Below are positions 37,030 through 48,900 of a stretch of 64,000 nt of DNA, one piece after another (position 1 is the stretch's first letter; each line of letters opens with the position of its first letter). Origin of the DNA: Mariannaea sp. PMI_226. Its lineage: Eukaryota > Ascomycota > Sordariomycetes > Hypocreales > Nectriaceae. The notes below the pieces were generated by a model. It saw nothing but the letters and a program-made list of their open reading frames with translations. It made no database searches and was not told where the DNA came from. The stretch spans positions 682,001 to 746,000 of the forward strand of contig JANFOG010000001.1 in assembly GCA_024336345.1 (NCBI GenBank), in the 5' to 3' direction. The translations under genes and the position numbers were made by a program.

Positions 37030-39028
37030 ATGGGAGATCTTCCTATCACCTCGACCTCGACCTCGGGTTCTCGAAACTCCGTCAAAACACCTTCAGTAAA
37101 AGGCGATGCGGCTACAGCAGCGCCTAACCACGGCGTCGAGCAACACATAGCTCCGCAGCATGGAATATCTCAAACTCAGCCATATTCTGTAGCATCTCAC
37201 CACACTTTCGCGGGACATCCAGACATGTCTCAGAACCGCCAGGGTGGCTACAACATGGCACAGATGGCTAACTCTCTTCCCCAAGTCTCCTATCGCCCTA
37301 GCCAATACCCCCACGTCAACCAGCAACGCTATGCAATCCCGAACTCTCCTTCTTTAATGCAACAGATGCCCCAATATGCCGGTCATCAGACGGTTCCAAT
37401 GCATGGCCAAGGTTATTATGTTCAGCAGCCACACATGGGACATTATTACGGAGGGCACTATTCGCATACACAGCCTGCTCAGACCGGTCCTCCGAGGCAG
37501 AATGTGGCATATTATCCTCACCAAATGATGGTTAATCAACAAACATCTGCTTATTACTATTCTCCGCTTCCTCAATACCCACCTTCGTCCCTTCCACCGC
37601 CCGCTCCTATGATGCCCAGTCCATACATCAATGGGGTTCATACATCACCCGATTCCCGAGTGTTGCATCAATCGACTGAAAGTGGTGACAATTCGGCTGT
37701 ACCCCCAAAAGAGGGACAAGGTAGGTCCCAAAAGCACACGCTCCCAAAGAGCAAGCTAAACCCTCGTCCAGATGGGAACGAGAGGCGGCAGAATGCGGTT
37801 CGAGGGCCTCCTCGGAAGCCGCGTCAGAGTGGTGAGAAAAAGAAATAGAATACTAACGTGGGGCCTGTGCTCTGCTAACACTGACTTTAGGATATGCTAT
37901 CTGGATTGGCAACCTTCCTCCCCAAACTGACCTCATGACTTTGGTTCAACACGTTTGCAAGGAGGCAGCAGGGCTTGAGTCCCTCTTCCTCATATCCAAA
38001 AGTAACTGTGCCTTTGCCAATTTTAAAGATCAGGAAACCTGTGCACTCGCACAGCAAAAACTACACGAGTCCAAGTTTCAAACTATTCGTCTTGTCAGCC
38101 GACTTCGCAAGAGCGGCGTGGAGGTTGTTGGCTTGACACCACCAACAGGTCCAGCAAAGAACAACCAAGGAACAAAGAACGAAAACACTGAAGTGAGCCT
38201 AGTTGTCAATGGCTCAGGGATAAACACAGCCAAAGACGATGATACTGCCCCCAACACCCTGGAAAATGAGACAGCAAATAAGGATAGGTTCTTTATCCTG
38301 AAGAGTTTAACTGTAGAGGATTTGGAGCTCAGTGTGAAAACGGGACTTTGGGCAACTCAATCTCATAATGAAAAATCACTCAACGAGGCCTTCAAAGCAA
38401 GTCATATCGTCCCAAGACTGATTACACTCCAAGCTAACGAGCCATCTTTTGACAGAGCTCTGACAACGTGTACCTTATTTTCTCTGCTAACAAATCCGGT
38501 GAATACTTTGGATATGCACGAATGATCTCGGAAATCAACGAAGATCCCAAGGCAGCCATTGAATTCGCGCCCAAGACACCAATCGCGAATGAAGTCGATC
38601 TCCCCAAGGCTATCCCTACCGACGCAACTGAGCACGCTCCGAAGGGAAGGATTATCGATGACTCCGCCCGAGGAACGATATTTTGGGAAGCTGAACGCGA
38701 CGAGTCCGACAGCCCATCAGATAACGAGAGTGTTACCAGTGATAAGAGCTCGGGAGCTGAAGATGGGTCAACTAAGACATGGGGCAAGCCGTTCAAGCTT
38801 CAGTGGCTGTCAACTTGTCATCTTCCTTTCTACAGAACACGAGGGCTGAGAAACCCCTGGAACTCGAATAGAGAAGTGAAGATTGCTCGAGATGGCACAG
38901 AATTGGAGCCGTCAGCTGGTCAAAGGTTGGTTGGGCTATTCAGCAGGCTTCCGAATCCGGCACCCCTCTCAGCAACTGTGCCAGTACCGACAGCTGCGTT
39001 AGGGTTTCCAATGCGGCCTTATGGGTGA
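37030..39028 (+). CDS. RRM and YTH domain RNA-binding protein (m6A-reader family)
   Basis: Three exons (37030-37831, 37891-38396, 38456-39028) give 626 residues. Residues 1-267 are disordered and Tyr/Gln/Pro/His-rich. An RRM-like fold starts at 268 (GYAIWIGNLPP; the RNP1-like strand reads CAFANFKD). A YTH domain spans about 399-610 (DRFFILKSLTVEDLELS, NVYLIFSANKSGEYFGYARM, NPWNSNREVKIARDGTELEP). Candidate aromatic-cage tryptophans are Trp421 (GLWATQ), Trp513 and Trp545. YTH domains bind N6-methyladenosine in RNA (established); binding here is inferred. An acidic Ser-rich insertion (about 517-543) splits the domain. Intron 2 must start with GC (GCAAGT): only this donor keeps phase with the CAG acceptor and restores AFKSSDNVYL. 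The ATG chosen is the first before the low-complexity region; the frame is open further upstream. Confidence 0.92.
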
Positions 39029-42000
39029 TGATGGGCGTTTGGACTGATGTTATCTCTTATGGGAACTATCATAATGACAAAAATCTGGAGATTTGTAGTA
39101 AATACGACCTCCATTATTCAAACAGATCAAGGTCCCTTGGGTGACAAGTTTATTGTAGAGCTGCCAACGCAGCCATCTTCTTTTTCCCCGAAGGATTGGA
39201 AATCTCGCTCATCTGGTGTCGTATAACGTATATAATATCAAGCCAATATATGTGGACTTTGAAATTAGGGATATGTTGAAAAATCCAATTTGAACTGCCT
39301 TCTTCTAAAGACATATCTTTGGCTACGTACTCTTCTCCCTGGCCCGCAGTTTTGGACCTACCTCGAGGAGAAACCTAAAGAACCTGAATTAATTGAAGGG
39401 TCCTTTTTATGTGCCCAAATAAAACACGGCATGTTTAGCCTACTAGTCAGCGTGCAAGTGTCTATATGTGTTGCTGGGTGGTGAACTTGCTATGTCCTCC
39501 TTTCGTCAAAACCAATTGGCCCATCATACTCGCTCTTTATGTAAGAGCGCTGGGTCGGGGGCATTTTTTTTTACTATGGTACACCATTTTTAGTTATCCC
39601 TGGCAAATATCCTCAGCCGGAACAATGTCTCCTCCTTCGCATCAGACAAACGTAAATTTCGCGCTATCGGGGGCCTTACTCAAGGCTGAGATACAAGTCT
39701 CAAACGTAATAAATTACAGTCCTCGTAACAACACGAGATATAAGAGAAGGCTCCACACGGAGATTGCAACTAGCGTGACCATGGGGGCATTGAAAAAAGG
39801 TGACGAAGGATGACGCATGCGTTGTAGATGTGGTCGCATTGTTATACGACGAGAACGAGAATGTTACCCAGCGTCAGCGGCCAGCCTAGGAAATCAATGC
39901 AGGCCTGGCTAGGTATTTTTCTGGATGAAGACTATGTACTATTTGCAATTGAGCATGCAAGACTCATGAGCTGACTAGGAGGCCGGGTGATTGTCACGGT
40001 CAGCTTGCTACTTCAGTCAATGTGCAGATGCTACGCTGGGCTTATCCGCACATTACTTCCATACTGGCCTGGAACTAAAGATAAAGAACACTATGACTAG
40101 AAAGATCAAGAAAAAAACGAGTTGGGCAATCCCAGGAGTCTATGGACGTAGGGGCTGACGTACTTCTCAGGTATAACACTTACCTGTACGATTTGCACCG
40201 AGTGTCTCAGCTATAGACTAAGGGATGCCAGCTACAACCAGCTCGCCTGCACCACACCCACACAAAACACGTCCAGGTAAGAAAAGAACATCTCAGCACG
40301 CTTGCAAAAGTCAAGTGCTACACCACCCAGCATCTCCCATCCCTCCGTCTTATTGTGTAGAAAAAAAGAAAAAAAGAAGAAGTAGATTGCAAAGTGAGGG
40401 TTGAAACGTAATGGAAACAATCGGGTCGTGCTTCATTAGGCTGTGAATGATAAAACGAGCTATGAATGTTGAAGCCGATTCAGAGAATAGTTATGAGTGT
40501 AAAAGCCGAGATAAGTTCGGTTGTGCCCGAAGAAATGAATAAGGAAGAGTACGATAAGAAGGCCACACGTGGTACTAAGGATCGTAAATGTGCCAATATC
40601 CGATCTGATCACGGACAGACCTAGGATAAATAGAGGCCAGACGATGAGCGACTGGACTTGGACGATATTGTTCTTCACTGGAGGGGCGGTGAGTATCGAC
40701 GAGACTACAGAAGGGGGTATTGGGAGACAAGCATGTGTCTAGACTTTGTATCATAGCACAAAGCAGCAGATGAGGTATGCATTACTTTTGTTTCAGTGTC
40801 GCCATATCCTACTCCAATTGGCTGACATGCCTGCTTGAGCGCACCAGGAGTGTGAGAGCCCAATACTACGGTCACGATGACACCAATACTAACCAACACA
40901 CTGTCTTGTTCTCAAAGGACTACTTGTTTCTCTGCCAGTTCAATACCCGGTGCCAGTCTCCTCAGTACCCACGGTCAAATTCTGGGTGCAGGAGCCAGAA
41001 ACACTGCGGTGGTATAATAGCACTTGAGGGATCGAGGCCGTAGCAGGTGGCGTTCAGCAAAGCCGGCTCTAGGTTACTTATCAAATCCCTGCCACACCTA
41101 TGACTGATATGAATATTTTTCGTGATCAGTTTGCCTAGGTTGGCTTTCATCTTGGTCTTCAAGCGATCATGCCTAGCGACAAGGGACAAACACACATAGT
41201 TACACTTCCGCATACGCAAAGTACAACCACGGTGAGTTTCCTTGAGGGGACGAGAGACAGACACAAAACTAGGAAGACGGGAGAATTTTAGAGCTAAAGC
41301 CTAGGTGGGATATGTCTATCCCAAGTCCAAATTAAATTTTGCCCGGTTTTACTGCCGTCAAGGAGTTTTTGGCCTACACAGGGGAGGACATGGGTGGCGG
41401 TGAGCACCAAGCACTTTTCTCAATATAAGACACTATCCCAGAGAAGTTAGCGGTAATCTAGCCGTAGCTGAGTCGGTTGATATAAATTGGCATCCGTGTC
41501 CTAGTTCTGGACAGAGAGAACGCTGTAACTGGCAGTCAGCTGTGCTGCCGTTTGACCCGTTCCACCCATGCGTCTTGTATGTATGCTAGTTGCAAAATAG
41601 AGAGTTGCATTTGGGGTGGCAAGAAAAAGCTAAGTTGTATTTTAATTCAATGGGAGGAGGAATAATTAGCAATAAGAAACGGAGGGTTAGCTGCTTTTAC
41701 ACGGAGTATGGGCATTGAGATGCATGGCCGAACGAGTTGTGAGAGCTTCACATGTAGTCCTGGTGGGAGCTAATTACTGAGCTCTGGAGTCTGAAAACGT
41801 TACCAACCTAGCCGCTAGGTGACAAAGACGCTGTAACCAATAAGTATGGCCCATCATTGTTCTGGAGGCAGTCGATTCATACTCAAGGAGACGCTAGTTG
41901 ACAACCTGTGTACCTGAATACCCTGCATGGTATTATACAGGCTGGCAATACCAGAACATGCCTGCGAGGGCCAGATAATTCATCCTTAAATAAAAGGTAA

Positions 42001-42630
42001 TTCCGAAAGATTTCGACGACGTACATACTACATAGGATGCAGTACCCGGTGAAGCAAGGCATGGGAACGGATCCATCTATCTTGGGGTTGCCTGCATTGG
42101 CAACTTCTAATGGTGCTACAGATTCTAGCACATAAGTCCTTGACGGAGAAAAGTGGAGCTTGTGTCAATTGTTGCCAGCTTCTAGTTCAGTATTTGGGTG
42201 GTGCACGTGCCAGCCTTTGGTCCTTGCCCTTTTTCATGGCGAGGAACAGCTTCAGCCTCAAAAACGCCTGTTCTAGTGGTATGACTTGATATCATCACTC
42301 TTCATCAAATGTAGCTATCTGGTCAGTCATGCCAAGCAATCGGGTTTAAAATACTAAGACCGTATCAATTACGCCTGTGGCCTTTCTTTCGGTCTAAATT
42401 CCAGGCACGCTGTTACTTGCGAAGCGAAGGCTCCAGCGGGTAGGGTGGCGTGAACGGCCCGATTCTTGAGAGAATCTTCCAGAAGCTTCCACCCAGTTCG
42501 AGCAAACACCAGCATCACGTAGACCAGAATAGGCACACATTTCCAATCACTTTTGCCTGCAAAACACACAATCACTACGTAATGTGGAGTTTGTCATACT
42601 AGTTTCTGCCTGCAGTATAAGCATTCGGGT
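39029..42630. other. Gene-free spacer YTH gene / hsp30-type gene
   Basis: About 3.6 kb with only short non-conserved frames on both strands. It must hold the YTH 3' end and, at its right end, the heat-shock promoter. No tRNA, transposon or further gene was recognised. Confidence 0.5.
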
Positions 42631-42633
42631 GTG

Positions 42634-42675
42634 TTCTAGAAACCGTACATTGGAATATTCCCCCAGGTTCATGAA
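42634..42675 (+). promoter_or_regulatory. Three heat-shock elements upstream of the hsp30-type gene
   Basis: Within 42 bases lie TTCTAGAA (42634-42641), GAATATTC (42653-42660) and TTCATGAA (42668-42675). Each is a perfect pair of inverted nGAAn units spaced by two bases, the core of the heat-shock factor (HSF1) site. They sit 250-295 bases upstream of the ATG and just upstream of a TATA-like box. Heat induction is the obvious inference. Confidence 0.85.
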
Positions 42676-42718
42676 AATAGGAGGAATCACTTGTCAACTA
42701 TCTCTTGCCTCCCTCAAG

Positions 42719-42725
42719 TATAAAG
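42719..42725 (+). promoter_or_regulatory. TATA box (TATAAAG)
   Basis: TATAAAG lies 44 bases after the last heat-shock element and 203 bases before the start codon. It fits a TATA-dependent, strongly inducible promoter with a leader of roughly 170 A/C-rich bases. Confidence 0.6.
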
Positions 42726-42927
42726 TAACAGATTGTTTCCTCCAAAGCTCAAACTTCATTCTCATCAGAACACACACAGCAAACAATACAACAAGCTTCT
42801 TCAAACAAACTCACTAAAAAACACAACTTCGCCCTCCTCTCAAACAATTTATCCTCTCTCCTCAAAACATCTTCTCACCCTGAAACAATACACTTTCAAA
42901 CCAATCCCCTCAACTCAAACACACAAA

Positions 42928-43560
42928 ATGGCCTTCTTCCCTCGACAGTTTTACAACTCCGACGCCTCCTTCACCCCTCTCTTCCGTCTCCTGGACGACT
43001 TTGACAGCTATTCTCGTCAGGGCACCCGCAACGTCCCCCAATGGCAGCCTAAGTTTGATGTCCGCGAGACCGAGCAGGGCTATGAACTCCATGGCGAATT
43101 CCCCGGTGTGAAGAAGGAGGATGTTCATATTGAGTTCACCGAGCCTCAGACCATTCTCATTCGCGGCAAGACTGAACGATCTTACACCTCTGTCACTCCA
43201 CCTGCCGCCCCAGTCGAGACAAAGGCGGCCGATGCCACCTCAGAAGGAAGCGACACAGCTTCTTACCAGGCCACTGTTGAGGATGAATATGAAGCAGTCG
43301 AATCGGAGGAAGTCACCAAAGAGGTTGAGCATCCTGATCCTAAGGAGGTCGTGCCTGAAGAGCCTGTTCGACAGAGCCGACCCGTCGACAAGGCCAAGTA
43401 TTGGCTCACTGAGCGCTCTGTTGGAGAGTTTTCACGCAGCTTCAACTTCCCTAACCGGGTTGAGCAGGACTCTGTTACAGCCAGCTTCAAGGACGGTATC
43501 CTGACCATCATTGTCCCCAAGGCTAAGAAGCACGAGTCTCGACGCATTGCTGTCAACTAA
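42928..43560 (+). CDS. HSP30: Small heat-shock protein, HSP20/hsp30 family
   Basis: ATP-independent holdase chaperone of the alpha-crystallin family, 210 residues with no intron, as usual for fungal heat-shock genes. The alpha-crystallin domain is in two parts. Residues about 40-85 (QPKFDVRETEQGYELHGEFPG, then VKKEDVHIEF and TILIRGKTE) and about 159-200 (YWLTERSVGEFSRSFNFP, then DSVTASFKDGILTIIVPK) flank a 70-residue acidic insertion (about 86-158), a known trait of Neurospora hsp30-type proteins. The motif A-x-x-x-x-G-I-L-T-I-I-V-P closes the domain. The start MAFFPRQFYN is the family start; an upstream in-frame stretch from 42733 is leader. Three heat-shock elements and a TATA box lie upstream. 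The nearest neighbour, RAD51, starts 755 bases downstream on the same strand. Confidence 0.95.
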   Translation: MAFFPRQFYNSDASFTPLFRLLDDFDSYSRQGTRNVPQWQPKFDVRETEQGYELHGEFPGVKKEDVHIEFTEPQTILIRGKTERSYTSVTPPAAPVETKAADATSEGSDTASYQATVEDEYEAVESEEVTKEVEHPDPKEVVPEEPVRQSRPVDKAKYWLTERSVGEFSRSFNFPNRVEQDSVTASFKDGILTIIVPKAKKHESRRIAVN

Positions 43561-44155
43561 GCACGCCCGACAACCATCTCTGGATTGGGCCTGCATAATG
43601 CCACATCGTCTCGATAGATCATCTGACTACGATAATTTTCAATGATGCATTTTCATAGACTGGAGGAACCTCATGGATCGGATGTTTCAGCATTGCGAAT
43701 TAGCACAAGGGTATCGGTTGCTTTGTTTGCTGGGTTTTTTCTTCTCTCTTTTGTCCTCTAGTGTACCAATGAGATTAATTAATAAATGAAATTCTTTTTG
43801 GAAAGATATATTTGTTCCATCGTGCCACACTGTAAGCACATAAAATAGACAAGTGGTGTCTTCCAGTTGTCAACGTATCTGTCCATCTCTGTCCCCAGCC
43901 TTATACCACATTCCAGAAAATGAGTTAGTAGGTGTATAATAGGCTAATTTTTTTCCTTTAACCAAAAAACGTATCTAATTGGTTTCTTGAAGTGTATGCA
44001 TGGTAAATGTAAATCAGTGATATGCTAAGGTACCTGCAGTAAACCCTCTAGTGGAGCGCTGCAAGGTGTGCCTACCCTAAGGAATCAGGGTAAATGAGAA
44101 AAGCCATCCTCACGTGACTTGGCGTCTTCTAGCGGCGCTGTTGCCTTCCGCCCAG
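43561..44155. other. Spacer hsp30-type gene / RAD51
   Basis: No gene is seen. The left part should hold the heat-shock gene's 3' end (AT-rich near 43770-43810). The right part leads into the RAD51 promoter, with a CACGTGA word near 44111. Confidence 0.5.
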
Positions 44156-44170
44156 ACGCGTCGTTTCGCG
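44156..44170 (+). promoter_or_regulatory. MCB and TTTCGCG cell-cycle boxes upstream of RAD51
   Basis: ACGCGT at 44156-44161 is a perfect MluI cell-cycle box, and TTTCGCG at 44164-44170 is an SBF/E2F-like site. They nearly abut, 146-160 bases before the RAD51 start codon. In yeasts such boxes bind MBF/SBF and give G1/S expression of DNA-synthesis and repair genes (established). Cell-cycle control of this gene is inferred. Confidence 0.6.
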
Positions 44171-44315
44171 ATTTCCATCAACATCCCCCTCAATCCACAG
44201 GCAACTTTCGCCTAATTACAAATTCACCTTTTACTTCCCTCCCGAAGTCTCTCTTACTCTCTTGCACACACATGCTTCAGCGACAAAGATATTTATTGTC
44301 TGTTTCTTAGCGACC

Positions 44316-45497
44316 ATGGCTGACGAATATGATGAGGCCCAAATGGGCGACGGTGACGATGCAGGCATGACTGGCCCGGGTGCGCCTACACCTCTTTCCG
44401 CTCTCGAAGTAAGACGCCCGCCTGTATCACAACACTACGGCTTGATGCTTACATCGTATTCTTAATTAGGGTGTTGCTGGTTTGACGAAACGTGATATCC
44501 AACTTGTGGTTGATGGTGGATACAACACAGTGGAATCTGTGGCCTATACTCCTCGACGCGTGCTGGAACAGATCAAGGGTATTTCTGAACAAAAGGCTGC
44601 CAAAATCCTTGGCGAGGGTTAGTCCTTTTGTCCCAATGACTGAGCTATTCCCTTGATTCCTGTTGATCGCTGACAACTCTTCAAGCGTCCAAACTTGTCC
44701 CAATGGGCTTTACTACGGCTACTGAAATGCACCAACGTCGAAGCGAACTCATCTCAATCACGACCGGATCGAAGAATCTAGACACACTCCTTGCCGGTGG
44801 TATCGAGACCGGCTCAGTGACGGAGCTTTTTGGAGAGTTCAGAACCGGAAAGAGTCAGATTTGCCATACCCTAGCTGTTACATGCCAGTTGCCCTTCGAT
44901 ATGGGTGGTGGAGAAGGAAAGTGTATGTATATCGACACAGAAGGCACATTCCGTCCGGTAAGACTGCTCGGTGTCGCTAATCGATTCGGTCTCTCTGGCG
45001 AGGAGGTCCTTGACAACGTCGCATATGCACGAGCATATAACTCTGACCATCAACTGCAACTTCTCAACCAGGCTGCTGCAATGATGTGTGAGACGAGATT
45101 CTCTCTTCTCATTGTGGATAGCGCAACATCGCTTTACCGTACGGATTTCTGTGGTCGTGGTGAGCTTTCCAATCGGCAAACTCATCTTGCCAAGTTCATG
45201 AGGACGCTCCAGCGCCTTGCAGACGAGTTTGGTATCGCTGTTGTCATTACAAATCAGGTTGTTGCTCAGGTGGATGGTGGCCCTAGTGCCATGTTCAACC
45301 CTGATCCAAAGAAGCCCATTGGTGGCAACATTATTGCTCACGCCAGTACTACGAGAATCAGCTTGAAGAAGGGACGTGCTGAGACCAGAATTGCAAAGAT
45401 ATATGATAGCCCCTGTCTTCCTGAAAGCGACACGCTGTTTGCGATTACTGAAGAGGGCATTGGCGACCCAGCACCTAAGGATATGGAAAAGGATTGA
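44316..45497 (+). CDS. RAD51: RAD51 recombinase (RecA family)
   Basis: Forms the nucleoprotein filament that performs homology search and strand exchange in double-strand-break repair and meiosis. Exons 44316-44408, 44470-44617 and 44686-45497 give 350 residues, as expected (N. crassa mei-3, A. nidulans uvsC type). After a short acidic N terminus, a helix-hairpin-helix region (about residues 32-80: [19 protein letters not shown], then [10 protein letters not shown]) leads to the RecA core. Walker A is GEFRTGKS with Lys136 and Thr134; Walker B is LLIVD ending at Asp225. [20 protein letters not shown] and [13 protein letters not shown] are typical, as is the [20 protein letters not shown] segment. 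The start MADEYDEAQ fits the family better than an in-frame ATG 18 codons upstream. MCB-type boxes lie about 150 bases upstream. Confidence 0.97.
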
Positions 45498-45985
45498 TGA
45501 TTCTCCTGAAGGACTTGTAAGATGCAGCGTTTACGGCCATATGATAATGTTCTTTGCATGGGTATTGGCGTTGGTGACAGGGATATGTTTTTTGCTTTAT
45601 TGTTTGCTACACGTCTGGCTTTGGTGGTGGACATCCCATCGATTTAACCCGGCGTATGTTTGTAGTCAAAAATGCTTTGAAATAAAAATGAAATAAGTAA
45701 AGAATTAGAAGTATATTAGACTGCAAAATAAGAGATGACAACTTTTAAATCTATCAAGATTAGCCAAAAGTGACTTATTTGGGACGTACCGAATGTGAGG
45801 CAGAGCTGATTTCTATTTTGGGTTAGCGCAGGCATGGCCATGAGGTTTCCACTTTGAAATTCTGCCATGCAACGCGACTGCATCTGCTTTGTACATAGCA
45901 ACCAACCGACTTGCGATCACGACGACGCACCAACTTCAAAGAAACCACGACACATTTCGCCGTCGCATCGCTTTATGGAGGCGAG
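45498..45985. other. Spacer RAD51 / NUP120
   Basis: 488 bases between two genes on the same strand, AT-rich near 45650-45770. It should hold the RAD51 3' end and the NUP120 promoter. No further gene is seen. Confidence 0.5.
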
Positions 45986-48900
45986 ATGGAATCAAGCGAG
46001 ATCCATTATTTATTCAAAGAGACCCGCTTGAACCTCGAGCCTCCGACCTCGTCGTCCGTCGTCTCGATTCGGGTTCCCGCTCTATCCAATCCTGGTCGCA
46101 GCCAACAGAAGAACGCGCGAGACGACTCTGTCGAGGATGAGACGACATTTCGGTTCAAAAATCTAGCGACTGCGTCGTCCATATATCACCGACAATGGCA
46201 CGATAGCCCACGCAGCTTCCTCTGGCGGGTGTTGGAGGATGGAACCACATTGAGCATTCGGGCGGTGGATGTTTGCAAGAAGGCCCAGGCGGCTGATGCC
46301 CCCCTTGTCTTGAACTTTCACTTCGCTGTGCCCATCAAACCTGGCTGCGTCGCGTTTTCTGACCCGGAGGAGCATGATTCGCTTTGTGTTTTCGTTCTGG
46401 ATCAGTCTAACTACCTGTACCAGTTCACCTTGCGACCCGACTTCTTCAGGAAGAGATCTGCTGTCGATGCTGGACTCTCAGAACTTGGGAAAGTTCAGTT
46501 TCCTGCAGGCCTTGGCTTCAAGCATGCGCATAGAATGGTAGCTGTGTCAGCGGAGACCTTGTTGGTGACCGTTAATGATGGCGGTATGATGCGTTTGGAT
46601 AAGAACAAAGACCACACTAGTAAGTTGGATAGTGGACGTCAATCATGGCATTCCGCTGACACGATTCTCAAGATGAAAAGCAACTTTGGACCGAAACATT
46701 CTACAACGTTCAAGGATGGGCGCAGAATCTCCGCAGTCTACTTCCTTTCCAGGGCAAAAACACGATCAGATATGGCAAGGCCAACATGGAATATAGCGCA
46801 GCCACTGCGGTACAAATCTCGTCCTTTGGATTACCCGATGCCCTTTTCGCAGTCACAGTTTGCCTCGATCACCGAATGCGAATCTGGAATATTGACAACG
46901 GTCAAATCCTTTACACCGGCGATCTTCTGAACGCCGAGAGGAACCCGCAAGAGATTGGAAAGTGGACGATCGACCCTTCTCACTCAAATCTCGTTCAGGT
47001 CGTGGGGCGCATTCGAGGACAGAGAATCTGCGCCACTTACTCACCCATTGGTGCCGGAGAATTCAAATTCTGGAGGATTATCGCTAAGGACCCTCAAAAC
47101 ATCTTCGTGGAAGACATTTCTCCCAAGTCTCCCTTGGTACCCGTGACGCCATCTTCATCCGACGTGTGGACTTTGGCTGACTTCGTTCTCTCGTCTCCTT
47201 CTGAGAGGGCCATGCAGCTCTGGACATTGTGGAAGAACAACATGACGTACAGAGTGCAGAGACTGGAGGTGAATAGAAAGGATATTGCTCAGTCTTGGGA
47301 AGACAACTGGCTGGGCGTTCATGTGGATAACCCGACAGTAGCTGCTGAGACGTCTGGACCTTGTGACCCCACTGATGTTACCGAGAAGTGGCTGCAGCTA
47401 ATTTTGAAGCCCGGACGATTCACGAAAGCGACACTGGAAACGGCACTGGCGATCTATGAACGGGGACTTGGTACGCCAAGAGAAGCAAGCAGAGGTCGGA
47501 GCCTGGCTGAATCGATATGCTCGATTCTAGGGTCTACGGCTACTCTTGACCGTGGCGCTACCGGTGCTATGGACTTTGAGCAGTTCCGCGCATCAAGCGA
47601 AACTCAGTGGAGAAGATTCTACCGACTTTTGATGGAGCTCGACAAGCAGCGAGGAGAGGCAATCGGGCTAGCCTTGGATCCCTTCTCCGACATGACTTGG
47701 GTTGTTTGTTCCGATTATCTATCCGCTATCAGAGATTGCAGCGCCATCGAGCGGCTATACCATAACCTTGCCGTCCCGGAGGAGGACCAAATGAAGCAAG
47801 CTGCATTGGTTAGCTCCGCTCTCGTCTTTGTTGACGGATTCCCCGACAGCTTGGTCCAGCTGTGCCAAGCTGTATTACGGTCAGAGCTCTTTCAAGAGTC
47901 AGCTAAAACAGACCTCGAGCGTATACAGTATTTCTCAGACAAGTCAGGGTTCTGGCGAGGGATCACAGATGAGGACTGCAATCAGGTTGTCGACGCCCTG
48001 GGGCAGAACTTCAGCACGGTGACCGATGATCTCTATGCCAACGTACTGGGATTGATTGGCTCGCCGGTGGATACTAAGTCGCGGAATCTACGACATCCCC
48101 TGACCGAATTTGGACGAAAGCTGATCGTTCAAGCTGTCCAAGAAAGCATTGCCGTGCAGTGGAAGGTTTGCTTCAGCCAACTTATCCTCCTCGTCCATAT
48201 GGAATTCGAGTTCGATCAGGAGGCCGATGCTCTACACAATCGAGTAGATATCGGTCCTGTTTACAGGCAGCTCATTGGTGCCCTGCGACGGTTGGAGCTT
48301 CTGAAATGGCTCGGCAAGACTGAGATTTCGGGTGTAGTTGTCCGAGAGAAGGGTGAAAGCATCAATCTCTCCAAGAAGGGTCCTGAGGATATTCAGGTAG
48401 TGACGGCACTGGAGGCTAACCTCGGCCACCTGCTCGGTGTTGCCAATATCAAGAACGAACCACTTGCTAGTAGCATCACCGACCTCATCGTCAACCTCTG
48501 TGCGCCAGACAGCGATATCGAGGTTTCACCACCGCTTATTCAGTGCTCTCTGATCAAGCGAGAGCGAGCTGATCTGGCACTCGACCTTGCTCCCCTCTGC
48601 GATGAGAGTCCCTTCTCAGTCTACGTCCAGGGTCGCGTTGCGTTGGCTCTCAAGGATCTCAGTTCAGCTGCTATTTCTTTCAGGAAGGCGGCTATCGGAA
48701 TGAGTAGGTTTCCTCTTTTCAAGGATCGGCGACATTACACTGACATAGCTAATTATCTGATAGGTACCGAGAGTATTGGGATGGAGCGTCATAGCAGCGG
48801 CCTCCTCGACGATACAGAGTGGAATCTTCTTAACAGCGGTCTGCCTAAATATTATTCACATATTGTAGCTCTATACGAGAAACAAAAGGCATACTCATAT

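Noticed and set aside
42733..42927. In-frame N-terminal extension of the small heat-shock protein
   Set aside because: The extra residues are Asn/Thr/Ser/Lys-rich translations of an A/C-rich leader, and the family start MAFFPRQFYN lies at 42928.
43121..43504. Alternative-frame reading inside the small heat-shock gene
   Set aside because: Overlaps the well-supported alpha-crystallin frame and has no family similarity.
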